A stretch of 64,000 nt of DNA from Hirsutella rhossiliensis (taxonomy: Eukaryota; Ascomycota; Sordariomycetes; Hypocreales; Ophiocordycipitaceae). The notes beneath the pieces are model-generated. The model did not search any database, was not told where the DNA came from, and saw only the letters and a program-made list of their open reading frames with translations. Both the position numbers and the translations under genes were made by a program. The stretch spans positions 11,222,001 through 11,286,000 of the forward strand of contig NW_025408667.1 in the NCBI RefSeq assembly GCF_020360975.1. The letters run 5' to 3'. This document shows positions 9,835 through 20,130 of the stretch, piece by piece; the first letter of the stretch is position 1, and every line of letters begins with the position of its first letter.

Positions 9835-12480
9835 CAGGGTGGTTTTCCATACCCAAGTATGGAAATACCCTTTCCATACTATGGCATGGACAGGGTATGG
9901 ATATGGATCCATAGTATTTCAATACTCAGTCGATAATTGGCCAAATTGCGCCACTGACCGGGACCCCTACAGCGCCATCGTCCAGGGTCTGAGGGCCTTG
10001 AACACCGCTAATTCCCACACAAACACAAATCGCTTTCCCACCATTTTGCACCAACGCGTCGGACGAGTCAGTTGTCGAACTATGGATACTGCAAGTACGT
10101 TATCCTTCTTCGATGCTGAATCTATTTTGTCGGACTCTACGACATCAAGATCTCGCAATACAAGAGGCAAAGCGGCTATCGCAACGTGGAAGCATGCTCG
10201 CGTTGCAGCAGAGGGGGAGGAAGAGTTTAAGGGCCGAAATCGCCTTCTCTATTGCAGTCATTGTCCCCAGACAAACCCGTACAGAACTTCAGTTACCACT
10301 AACTTTCGAAAACATCTGGAGGAAAGCACGATATTCGAGTCGTGGAAGATTTGACTCCTCTTCAATCGTCCATCTTTGAGGGTTTGAGCAACTCTACCAG
10401 CAAGCACGGGACTTGGGCCGCACAACGGAGATTGAGTCGGAGGTCTTCAAACGCTACCTGGACCAAGACAAGATAAACAAAGCCTTAGCTTTGCTGATCG
10501 TCGCACGAAACCTTCCTTATCGAATTGTCGAATCCCGCGAATTTCACCTCTTCATTTCGACCTTGAACCCGGTCGCGAAGGACTATCTCCTTCCGCCCAC
10601 TCGACTATTCCACGAATTATCGACAATCATTTCCAGTCGGCCAAGGATATCGTGCGAATGAAGCTCCAGTCAGCAAAATCCAAGGTTCACCTCTCGCTTG
10701 ACATTTGGACGTCCCCCAATCGGCTCCTTCTTCTCGGAGTTTGCTCCCACTTTGTTGACCACGCACAAGAAGCACGACGGAAAGCTCTCCTTGCACTTCG
10801 GCCTGTGGCGAACCATTCCGGGGGAGCAATTCGTTACACTTCTTCCCATCTTGCGGGACTTTGGTATTCTGCGACGCCTTGGAAGCATCGTTGGGGATAA
10901 TTCGAGCACGAATGACACCTCTGCCGGGCAGTGAGCACGTATCTCAAGGAAGAGGGCGTCAAATGGGATCCTGAAGTTCACCGCCTCCGATGCCTAGGCC
11001 ACGTTATCAACTTGGCAGTTCAAGCTTTCCTGTTCCAGAATTCTATTGACTTGAAAGAGGGCGAAATATGCGAAGACGCAGATGACCTGGCAAAAGTTCA
11101 AAGGCAGCGCACCGAATTTCGCCGCCTTGGACCACTTGGTAAGCTCCACAACCTGGTTGTCAACATCCGGAGTTCATCAGGACGCAGTGGAGAGTTTATG
11201 GAACTCGCTGAGAGGGGCATTCCACTTGACAATCGTACGAGGTGGAATAGCTGGTATCAAATGCTGCATGTTGCCACTCAGCAGGAAACTGCCAGCGCTC
11301 TGGACACCTACACCAAGAATCATTTCGAAGATCTTTCTGCAGATTTTCTATTGCCGGAAGATTGGGCCCGGCTCCGAATAATTGAGAAGATCCTTCAACC
11401 GTTCGCCCGAGCGACATTAGCAACACAAGGGGATCATGCGACCCTGGACAAAGTGCTCTTCACGATGGACGTCTTGATCCGATGCTTTGATGAAGCCCTG
11501 GTACCATGCCTTCCATTCCTCTGATCTCCTTGTGCAAGCGCTGAGATGGTGCAATAGGTCTCGTACAAATCAGACACCGAGCTGTCCTTTAGGATCAAAC
11601 GAGGGTGGGAAGTCTTTGACAAATATTATAGCAAGACAGAAGCATCGCCCTATTATGCAGCTGCCTTGATCCTTCATCCCAGCTATCGCACAACATACAT
11701 CCAGGCAAATTGGAAGAAGAAGTGGCAAAACCTGCGTTCAAACAGGTCAAAGACCTTTGGCTCACATACCGAGACACTGTGGATGGCGCCCTCTCGCAAC
11801 ATTTACTAGATGACGATGATGACGAGGACCTTGACGCGTTTGATCGCATTTCAAGGAACCTGCAGAATTGCACTCGACCGTCAAGCCAGGACGAGTACGA
11901 AGATTACATTTCATGTGATCCGTACGACATTACGCCGACGACGGCCTTGTCATGGTGGCTTCAAGAGCAACAGAGAAAACGATGGCACAAGCTATCACAA
12001 ATGGCCATAGACATCCTATCAATGCCGGCGATGAGTGATGAACCTGAGCGGGTGTTCTCAGGGGCGCGTCGCACAATCTCATGGGAAAGAGCCCAATTGG
12101 ACGCGAAACAAGTCGAAAAGGGAGAATGCTTAAAGCATTGGCTCAAGAACGATATCTTGCAAGGGGCCGAGGGTGGTGGCGGGTCCCCAGATTTTGGGTA
12201 AAATCCTGGCTCAACTTCTACGCCTGTTTCCTGCAAAAGGAGCAAATTTCTGCTTGGCATCCCCTTAACCGGTCGTCTGTCATTACGTTCACGTTAACTG
12301 TTCCTTGATTTTTCATTGATTCATGTCGTGTTTGGCACGTTTTGCCGAGACCATATAGGTGAGCTGTTGCGGGATGCGCACGGACCAAGAATGGAAAGGT
12401 GTATTGCAATACTTGCAATAAATGTGGGGCGATACTCCAGTATGGATTGCACACCTTTCCATATATGGAAAACCACCCTG
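9835..12480 (+). mobile_element. hAT transposon 1, inserted in copia B pol
   Basis: 2,646 bp. The terminal inverted repeats CAGGGTGGTTTTCCATA and its inverse are flanked by the 8-bp duplication GGCCCACT (9827-9834, 12481-12488). The CAGGG...CCCTG ends and 8-bp duplication are standard for hAT. Subterminal regions repeat the word CCATA/TATGG many times (9848-9920 and 12405-12470), likely transposase-binding sites. Confidence 0.92.
10082..12201 (+). pseudogene. hAT 1 transposase, several frameshifts
   Basis: N-terminal BED-like zinc finger (LYCSHCPQTNPYRTSVTTNF, about 10246-10305). Then KINKALALLIVARNLPYRI, the catalytic-core start HLSLDIWTSPNRLLLLGV near 10690, the CxxH region LRCLGHVINLAVQAFL near 10990, RTRWNSWYQML, and the C-terminal dimerisation domain with ALSWW, MAIDILSMPAMSDEPERVFS and RRTISWERAQLD to 12201. 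The pieces sit in all three frames, so the copy is not autonomous as sequenced. Domain order is complete. Confidence 0.82.
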
Positions 12481-15400
12481 GGCCCACTAGCTCTTCATAA
12501 GCTAGGTCTCCAACAAGGAGTCAAAATAAAGGGCCCGAAGACTGCTGAATGCGAGCACTGCGCCCGAGGAAAAGCTCGAAAGCAGGTGTCACGAAGAACT
12601 CCCGTTAGAGAGGACAAGCCCTGCCATGAGGTTTGGATCGACTGGACCGACCTTTCCCGCAGTCATAACGACTTCGTCCGGGTGATGTTTATCACGGACG
12701 CCTTTTCAGGCATGGTTTTCCCCTATTTCATGCGGACCTACAGAGAGAAACACAACTGGGCCGCCCTTCGAGACTTCGTCAGCTGGATGAAGGAGCACTT
12801 CGGCTTTGCTGTCAAGATAATCCGGTCAGACGGAGAGCTATTTACGAAGAAGATTCGATCCTGGCTTCGAAAGAAAGGAATTTCAGCTGCACCTTCTGCA
12901 CCAAACACCCAGGCTCAGAACGGCGGTGCCGAACGATCCGGAGGAGTAACAATAGAAAGGGCTAGAGTCATGAGAATTGCCTCAAAGCTTCCCCCACGAC
13001 CTGTGGAAGGAAATTGTGGAAGCAGCATGTTACCTACGGAACCGAACGCCAAGAGAGCCTAAAGTGCCGTCTGACCTGAGGGGTGCAAGCCAGTCATGGA
13101 AATCTCCAATTGAGCTCTTTACTGGAAAAATGGCACAGCTTGCCCATCTTCGAGCCTACGGTTGTAAGGCCTACGCGATGACTTCAAACGCACAGTTGAA
13201 ACGAAAGCGTCTTCAGAAGCTTGATCCAAGAGCACACATTGGATACCTTGTCGGATACAACTCAACGAATATCTTCCGGATCTGGATTCCCTCTTTACGG
13301 AAGGTAATCTCAACAAGGGATGTGATTTTCGATGAAGACTCCTACTTTGATGGAAAGCTCCTTCAACAGCCGCTCTCAGATAGCATCGACGAGCTTGTCC
13401 AGGAGATCGAAATTGCCGAAGATCAACAAGCAAAAGAAGTAGCCCTCGATGAAGAAACCGATACCGAATCAGATATCGAGGACTTCTATGACGACTTTGA
13501 AGACGAAGAAGACCGTGACCAGGAACAAGAAAAAGGAGACTATGAGAGAGCCCTTGAACTTGAAGAGGCTTCTTCTTACACCTCCAGCTTCAGAAGAAGA
13601 AGACACTCTTTCAGCATTTTCAGTTCAGCTTCCTGTTGCTACCCCTGAGGGTGGATAACGAGACCTTCTCGCCAGATATCCCCGCTGTGTTTACGACCCT
13701 CCTTCAAAAGCACGAGAAGCATCGGACCAGACAGGGATAGACCAGGAAGACCAGTTGTTTGACCGATTCGCTGATTTTGTCCCTACCCCTGTTGAAGACG
13801 GATGCCATGGAGCTTTCACAGCAGGCAGGCAATTCAGACCGACCCCGAAGAATATGCACAAGAGAGATCTCCCGGATCCACCAATGAACCAGAAGCAGCT
13901 CCAAAGGCACCCATTCAAAGAGGAATTCATGCAAGCCCAAAGAGACCACCTAGCCTCACACGAAGAGATGGGGTCCTTTGAGGAAGTTCCTCGGAAGAAA
14001 GCCCGAGGACAACAGGTTCTTGGATGTCAATGGGTCTTTGTGTACAAGACTGACAAACACGGGATCCTTCGGAAGTGCAAAGCCCGCCTTGTGGTCTGTG
14101 GGAACCAGCAAGAAAAAGGAGACCTTCCGACTAGAGCCACAACGTTAGCAGGGATGTCATTCCGGACCCTGATGGCTCTAGCAGCTGAATACGACCTTGA
14201 GCTTGATCAGATGGACGCGATCAACGCATTCGTAAATTGTCCTCTTGAGGAAGAAGAAGTCGTCTTTATGAAGATGCCCCCTGGCTTTGAGAGGAGGGGT
14301 AAAGTTCTACGGCTACGAAAGGCCCTCTACGGACTTCGCCGTTCTCCCCTTCTTTGGCAGCAGCATCTCACTGCATCCCTCGAGAAGATTGGCTTCAAGA
14401 CAGTCCCTCAGGAACCATGCGTCATGATGAAAGGAGCCGTCATCGTCTTCTTCTACGTCGACGACATCATCTGGGCCTATCGAAAAAGGGATCAGCAAGT
14501 CGCCACGGAAGCTATATCCGGCCTGCAGCAACGATACAAGATGAGCATACTAGGGGAACCAAAGTGGTTCTTAGGGATCCGTATCCTTAGGCACCGACCT
14601 AGTCGGACGATCTGGCTGACGCAAGATGCCTATATCGACAAGATCGCTCATAAGTATGTTCCGGACAAGCTAGGCATAAAGCCTCCTAGCACCCCAATGG
14701 CCACAAACGAAGAACTCGTTTCAGAACCGATCCAAGCAAGAGACCAAGACAAGCATAGCTACCTTCAGAAGGTCGGATCTCTCTTATTCTCAGCAATTTC
14801 AACAAGACCAGATATCGCTTTTGCAGTCTCCCGACTAGCCCGCTTCAATCAGAATCCAGGCCCGACACATCAGAAGGCAGCAGACAGAGTGATCCTATAC
14901 CTCTATGCCACACGATCATATGGTCTACGCCTCGGAAGTTCCGGAAGCACAAAAAGGGGCAGCAGAAAGCCGGCTGCAGCAGAGATTTTCCTCTGTTCAA
15001 GCGATTCCTCTTTTGCAGACAATTCAGTCGACAGGAAGAGCTCCCAGGGATATGTCATGACCCTATTTGGAGGCTCTGTCGCATGGAGAGCATCAAAGCA
15101 AGCTACTGTGGCTACCTCAAGCACAGAGGCAGAGCTGCTCGCTCTTTCAGAAGCATCAAAGGAAGCCATCTTCCTCAGCAGACTGCTCCGTTCTTTGCAA
15201 CTACAAATCCCGTCGCCGTTGGTAGTCGAGTGCGATAACACGCAGACTATAAGGCTCCTAGAAGAAGGAAGTCCGAAGTTGTCAACCAGGCTACGGCATG
15301 TTGATATACACCAACACTGGCTACGTCAGGAAGTGCAGGGAAGCAGAATACGCCCTCGTTGGGTTCCAACAGCTGAAATGCGAGCCGATGGGTTGACAAA

Positions 15401-15642
15401 AGCTCTCCCAAAGCAGAAGCTAGCGGAATTCCTTCGGCTGATTGGGCTTGAAGAGATTGGTGAAAGGTTGAGACTGGAGGCTAGGCTGGAGGCGCTGAAG
15501 GACAAGATCAAGGACTGTAGGGAACACCGAATGAGGCCGTCTCACGACCTACACGAACACTAGCCCGGCTCAACTGAGGTTGCCCTTGCAAGTCTGGTTG
15601 TATCTGTTCCTCTGCTAGGGATAGGCAACAGCTAAGGGGGTG

Positions 15643-15915
15643 TGTCGAGAAGAAGGGTCTAAGACTTGGTCCTGAAGCCTGATAGCTAGCTGAAGGTGTA
15701 GGAACGAGACAAGATGAAAGTGGGATGACGTGGCACGCTGACGCGGAGAGAGGGTGCCTATGCATTAGTAAGTCAGCAAGGAAGGAGATGGAAGACTGAA
15801 GAAGAGAGGGCAATGGGCATAAATGGGAGAATGGTACAGCAGACAGGGAGGAAGAAGAAGGAGAACACATGCACCCTAAAAACATTATGCCCCTTGCCCT
15901 GCTCTCTTCGTGAGA
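15643..15915 (+). repeat. 3' LTR of copia B
   Basis: 273 bp, begins TGTCGAGAAG and ends CTTCGTGAGA. By eye it matches the 5' LTR without the pogo. Confidence 0.92.
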
Positions 15916-15920
15916 GAATC

Positions 15921-16893
15921 ATCACGTCCAGTGCTTTGGCGTGATAGTGCTTCAGTGGCTGAAAAACCACCACATCGAGGGGCTGGAGTATATGCGTGAG
16001 GTTTGGAGGCATACCAAATGGAATGATGCCATGTTGGTCGCAATACTGAATGAACTGCCTTGTGTGGTGGGAGCCGTGGCCATCGAGAATTAACAAGCGC
16101 TTCGAGCTTCTCGAGGTCTTTGTCGAATGTTTGTCAAAATGATGAAGCCATTCCAAGCTGATTTCGTCGTTTGAGTAACCGCTTGACGTGGGTCGGATGG
16201 CCGTGTCGGGGTCTAGTCCCGGTATTTGATACCATGAAGTCATATGCATCTGTCCAGACAGAATCAAGAAAGGTGGAATGGACTCTCCGCTTGCTGAGAT
16301 TGCCTCGATGTCAGTGGCAGATTCTCTGTTCTCGGGGATACCAAAATAATGAGCTCGCTTTCTTTTGGTGACAATCAGCTGATCCTTGCCAACCCAATGC
16401 GAAATCCTGTCTCGTCCATATTCCAGATATCTTCAGGTGGTATGCCCTTCTCTTGGATGACTTGCTGGAGATTTTGGAAATAATGGGTGACTCTTGTGAG
16501 GTCCTCCGATGTCTGACGCTCCGAGTGGAGCTTTTTTTGGAGCTTCTTGAAGTAACCGTGACGCTTTAGAAAACGAGAGGTCCACTTGCTGCCGATAACT
16601 AAATCGGCTTGACCGGATCGCTCACGCAGAATATTATTTGCCGCGTCGGTGACGAACTCAGGGCGCACCGCAAGGTTCACGTTATCAAGGCGATCGATGT
16701 AGCGACATAATGCTGCCTCTTCTGGGCGCGATAACTTCATGTTCGTGGCTGGTCGGCCTACCTTAGGAGGACGGCCTTCGAGGCGGTAACGCAATCGATT
16801 GCGTGGAACACCGAATTGTCGGGCCACATTGGCGACTTTTGCATCAGGGACATCGCCGATGTATTGCATCGCTTCTAGAATACGCGCTTCCAT
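15921..16893 (-). pseudogene. pogo A transposase, N-terminal and catalytic part
   Basis: Starts MEARILEAMQYIGDV, followed by a psq-type helix-turn-helix, a CENP-B-type HTH (ALCRYIDRLDNVNLAVRPEF, FLKRHGYFKK) and the DDE core: IWNMDETGFRIG, LLILDGHGSHHT and HILQPLDVVVFQPLKHY. The frame breaks at about 16390, where a GGGG run in the sister copies is GGG. It is open again to the copia insertion at 15920. The rest of the protein is at 5146-5826. Confidence 0.85.
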
Positions 16894-17091
16894 GTTCCTT
16901 GATGCAAAACGAAGTGACGTGGGTGGAACAAAGCAGATTGAAGGCAGACGGTGAAAAATCTGGCTATTGCGGTGTACTGGCTACTGCGGTGTCCAGCACC
17001 AGCTTATGGAGCTGGTGAGGAACGAACGCGAAATAAGTGGGGCGTGGCACGGGTAGTCTGCCGGTCTCGACCTCCGGGCCCAAAGGTCGTG

Positions 17092-17163
17092 CCCCCGGTC
17101 GGATTCGAACCGACTCCGCCACGAGGGCGGCCTCCCAAGCGTATGACCAATACGCCACGAGGG
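17092..17163 (-). tRNA. tRNA-like sequence (A and B boxes, degenerate anticodon region)
   Basis: On the minus strand, TGGCGTATTGG fits an RNA polymerase III A box within a D-arm-like hairpin, and GTCGGTTCGAATCCGAC is a perfect T-arm with B box. The outer segments CCCTCG and CGGGGG can pair. Between the arms a second hairpin CCGCC-CTCGT-GGCGG resembles a long variable arm, but I cannot place a normal 17-base anticodon arm. It may be a tRNA pseudogene, a tRNA with an intron I mis-folded by eye, or the head of a SINE. It lies 37 bp from the right end of pogo A. Confidence 0.4.
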
Positions 17164-17591
17164 TTACTTAGGCTATAGATTACCAGGATGTGCTGAGAAC
17201 TATCCTGGAAATGGTGCGCAAGGCACCCTGCGGTGTGACGGACACTCGGCATTCAATTGACTCGTCGGAACGGTGTGCTCGTTCTTCAAATACTGCATTT
17301 GTCTACTATCATAATACACGTTTTTACGCCTCCACTTGCCAAATTCCCCCCAAAATTGGGCAAACTCGCATGATGTTCAAGCTCTGATTACAGCCGTGAT
17401 CGAAGACCACATATTGTAGCGTGGTGTAGACTTCGGTTGTGCAAGCTAGCTCAGCCCCGGCACCCACCCCTGCTTTATGCGGGATCCACTGCAGGCTTGA
17501 GGTGGCTCCACGTTGTCTCCCGTGGTTCCACTTTCTGGGGATGGGTTTGGTCCCAACTTTTTGGAATCTTGCCATTTCCCTACCCGGACTA
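17164..17591. other. No gene recognised between tRNA-like sequence and pogo copy 3
   Basis: Short ORFs only, without family motifs. The stretch ends at the TA target duplication of pogo copy 3. Confidence 0.4.
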
Positions 17592-19525
17592 CCCGTGCCA
17601 CGCCCCACCTTTATTTGGAACTCGCGAGCTCGCACCACCTAAAGGTGGTGCTCACCACCAACATACCCACACCACCACAATACCCAGAATTTCGACCGTC
17701 CGACTTCAGCATCCCTACATCTCAACCAATTCGCGGTCTCGTCGCTAGCTGAAATGGAAGCACGTACACAGGCCGCTCTTAGACACATTGAAAATTTTCC
17801 TGGTGCCAAAGTCGCAACTGTGGCGCGAGAATTCGGTGTAACACGTGATCGATTGCGATGCCGTCTTCAAGGCCGACCTCCTAAAATTGGTCAGCGAGCC
17901 AGGAACACGAGGCTTTCGCAACCAGAAGAGAAGGCCCTGTGTCGCTATATCGATCGTTTGGATAATGTGAACCTTGCGGTACGCGTTGAGTTCGTCACTG
18001 ACGCGGCAAACTGCATCTTGCGTGAGCGGTCTGGCCAGAGTGGCGCTCCTACCGTGGGGCTAAACTGACTTCTCGCTTCTTGAAACGCCACGGCTACTTC
18101 AAAAGCGCCAAAAGAAGCTTCATGCAGAGCGCCAAGTCTCTGAGGATATTACACGAGTTAACGAGTATTTCCAGCGTCTTCAGCAGGTCGTGGAAGACAA
18201 TGGTATACCTGCCGAGGACATCTGGAATATGGACGAGACTGGTTTTCGCATCGGGGTTGGCAAAGACCAGCTGATTGTGACAAAACGGAAGAGAGCTCAT
18301 TATTTTGGCATTCCTGAGAATCGGGAATCTGCTACTGCGATCGAAGCTATCTCGGCGAATGGGGAGGTTGTTCCGGCATTTTGATACTCGCTGGCCAGAT
18401 GCACATGGCTTCATGGTATCAAATACCTGAGCTGGCTCCTGACACAGTTATTCGACCCACACCTACTGGTTACTCAAACGACGTGATCAGCCTGGAGTGG
18501 CTCCAGCATTTTGACAAGCACTCGGAAAAAACCTCAAGAAGCTCGAAGCGTCTTCTAATTCTCGATGGTCATGGTTCTCACCATACCAGGCAGTTCATTG
18601 AATACTGCGACAACCACGATATTATTCCCTTCGGCATGCCACCGAATCTCACGCATATACTTCAGCCGTTGGACGTTGTGGTTTTCCAGCCACTAAAGCA
18701 TTATCACGCCAAGGCCTTAGATGTCATGGTTCGAGATGGCCTCATCAACATAACCAAGCTTGAGTTTCTCTCCTGCATTCAACAAGTACGATTGCAAGCT
18801 TTCAAGGAGAGTACTATACGCTCTGCATTTCGAAAGACAGGAATCTTTCCATTCAATCCACAAGTCGTACTTCAATGTTTGGAAGCTCGTCAAGCCAAGA
18901 CACCCACACCTCCTCCCAATTCAGGACCACACTCTTCACCTTTCGAGACACCATTGACTCTACGACAAATAAACAAGGTAGCGGACAAATTAGAGATGGT
19001 CCTTGAAGACGATGAAAGCCTGGATCCCGACTTTTCTCACGATCTCAGTCGATTTATTCGGGGATCGCTATCTCTGGCTACAGAGCTCGTGCAGACAAAA
19101 AGGGACTTGGGACGAACCAAAATGGCGGAGCGGATCCAAAAACAACGTAAGGCTATGAAGAATATAAAGTTACAATCAGGAGGAGTGTTATCGGTAGCCC
19201 AAGGACGGGAAATGGTGCAACAAAGGGAAGATGATCAGATTGCTAGAGCAAGGAAGGTAGTTGAAGGCGCGGAGAAAAAGGCGCATAACGCACGCAAGCG
19301 ATGGTTTGAGGAAGCAGCAAAAAAGGCACGGCAATGGAGGGCTTCAGGGAGGTTAGAACGAGTGGAAGTATGCGATTCTGAGCGTGGTACGCGGTGGTTG
19401 AAGCGATTCTAGGTCGGGGAGTCGAAATTCTGGGTATTGTGGTGGTGTGGGTATGTTGGTGGTGAGCACCACCTTTAGGTGGTGCGAGCTCGCGAGTTCC
19501 AAATAAAGGTGGGGCGTGGCACGGG
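17592..19525 (+). mobile_element. pogo/Fot-like DNA transposon, copy 3
   Basis: 1,934 bp, TIRs CCCGTGCCACGCCCCACCTT and inverse, TA duplications at 17590-17591 and 19526-19527. Same subfamily as copy 2, opposite orientation. Confidence 0.92.
17754..19412 (+). pseudogene. pogo copy 3 transposase, three one-base losses
   Basis: Starts MEARTQAALRHIENFPGAK. Compared with copy 2, one G is missing near 18067 (CTGAC against CTGGAC), one A near 18105 (A4 against A5) and one T near 18380 (T4 against T5). The three losses sum to one codon, so the frame is the same before the first and after the last. Unlike copy 2 it has no nonsense codon after TPTPPPN, and it reads on through LTLRQINKVADKLEMV to a TAG ending at 19412. 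It has the catalytic motifs IWNMDETGFRIG, LLILDGHGSHHT and QPLDVVVFQPL. Copies 2 and 3 carry different lesions, so their common source was intact. Confidence 0.85.
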
Positions 19526-19527
19526 TA

Positions 19528-20130
19528 GCCAGTTTATTCGTATTACTAAGAGACGATGCAATATCTAAAAGCAGAGATATTTTAATAAATACCTGTATTA
19601 GAATTCTAGAAAAGTAGTCTAAATCATCTCTAAGTAATTTTCTAATAAGTATCATTTTAGTCTATTGTTTTTTTGCTTCTTTCTTATCCATTTCTTAACC
19701 AGTTATAGTAAGGCCAGCCCGAGTTTAGCGTCCGCAGGTCGGTTAATAACCAAGGAACACGGGGTCTAGCTATCCAAGACGAAGTATTAAAAAAGGCAGA
19801 ACAGCTGGCGGAATGTCAAGAGCACACTGATGCCTGGATATGATACATTGATGAGGACTAACCCCAAGGTTGCACGCGACGGCAATCCCATGGGCCGAAA
19901 GCCCACGTAATTGGTACGGTTAGATCAAGTCATAAAGTCTGTGGGTACCTACATCTACATCCCTCCGACCGTCTGGCATACTCGCCTCCGTTCACGATCC
20001 TTGGCATCGCAGCCCCATACTTTCATCCTCGTCTCCCTGTTGATCTCCCTGAAGAGCTGACCACTGCCTCGCAGTACCCAGAGACGCTCGACCGCGCCGC
20101 TGCCCTCGCCACCCTTCTGAAATCCTGACC
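19528..20130. other. Upstream region of the bHLH gene
   Basis: A-T-rich at first (19540-19700), then a C/T-rich leader (catccctccgaccg...tcgtctccctgttg) just before the ATG, as is common in fungal promoters. No ORF of note. Confidence 0.4.

Larger units (their letters stand above)
9248..15563 (+). pseudogene. copia B pol (protease, integrase, RT, RNase H), interrupted by hAT 1
   Basis: Protease: LLDSGASLHI near 9356-9385. The Gag-pre-integrase region is broken at 9834 in HARLGHPGP and resumes at 12489 with LALHKLGL. Integrase has CEHCARGKARKQ, MFITDAFSGMVF, RSDGELF and NGGAERSGG. A C5 run near 12995 shifts the frame (C4 restores PHDLWKE). The next segment runs through the GYNSTNIFRIWIP region. 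A further shift near 13575 and a TAA at 13656-13658 lie in the acidic spacer. From about 13659 to 15563 the RT and RNase H are fully open: CQWVFVYKTDKHG, LDQMDAINAFVN, KALYGLRRSPLLW, the YVDD active site, and SSDSSFADNSVDRKSSQGYV. The RT/RNase H part is the best preserved coding block of the element. Confidence 0.88.
5832..15915 (+). mobile_element. Ty1/copia retrotransposon B inserted in pogo A, itself hosting a pogo and a hAT
   Basis: Flanked by the 5-bp duplication GAATC (5827-5831 and 15916-15920). The 5' LTR is 5832-8044, including a 1,938-bp pogo insertion and its TA duplication. The 3' LTR is 15643-15915 (273 bp). Removing the pogo leaves a 273-bp 5' LTR that looks identical to the 3' one by eye. 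The internal region has a primer-binding site, gag, a TAG boundary, pol (interrupted by a hAT at 9835-12480) and a purine-rich tract (ctaaggggg) just before the 3' LTR. Without inserts it is about 5.5 kb. LTR ends are TGTCG...GAGA. Confidence 0.92.
5035..17053 (-). mobile_element. pogo/Fot-like DNA transposon A, split by a copia insertion
   Basis: The left end CCCGTGCCACGCCCCATTTA and the right end (its inverse) are both flanked by TA (5033-5034 and 17054-17055). Without the copia element (5832-15915) and one GAATC duplication it would be 1,930 bp, close to the size of the two related pogo copies in the window. The subterminal part holds further inverted motifs (ccagctccataagctggtg, and its inverse near 17010). 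The transposase is on the minus strand, its N-terminal part right of the insertion and its C-terminal part left of it. Confidence 0.88.

Noticed and set aside
12316..12488. ORF extension of integrase into upstream sequence
   Set aside because: Bases before 12489 belong to the right end of hAT 1, not to pol.
13755..15563. Independent RT gene starting at 13755
   Set aside because: The apparent start is a TTG inside copia B pol; the same frame runs upstream to the TAA at 13656-13658.
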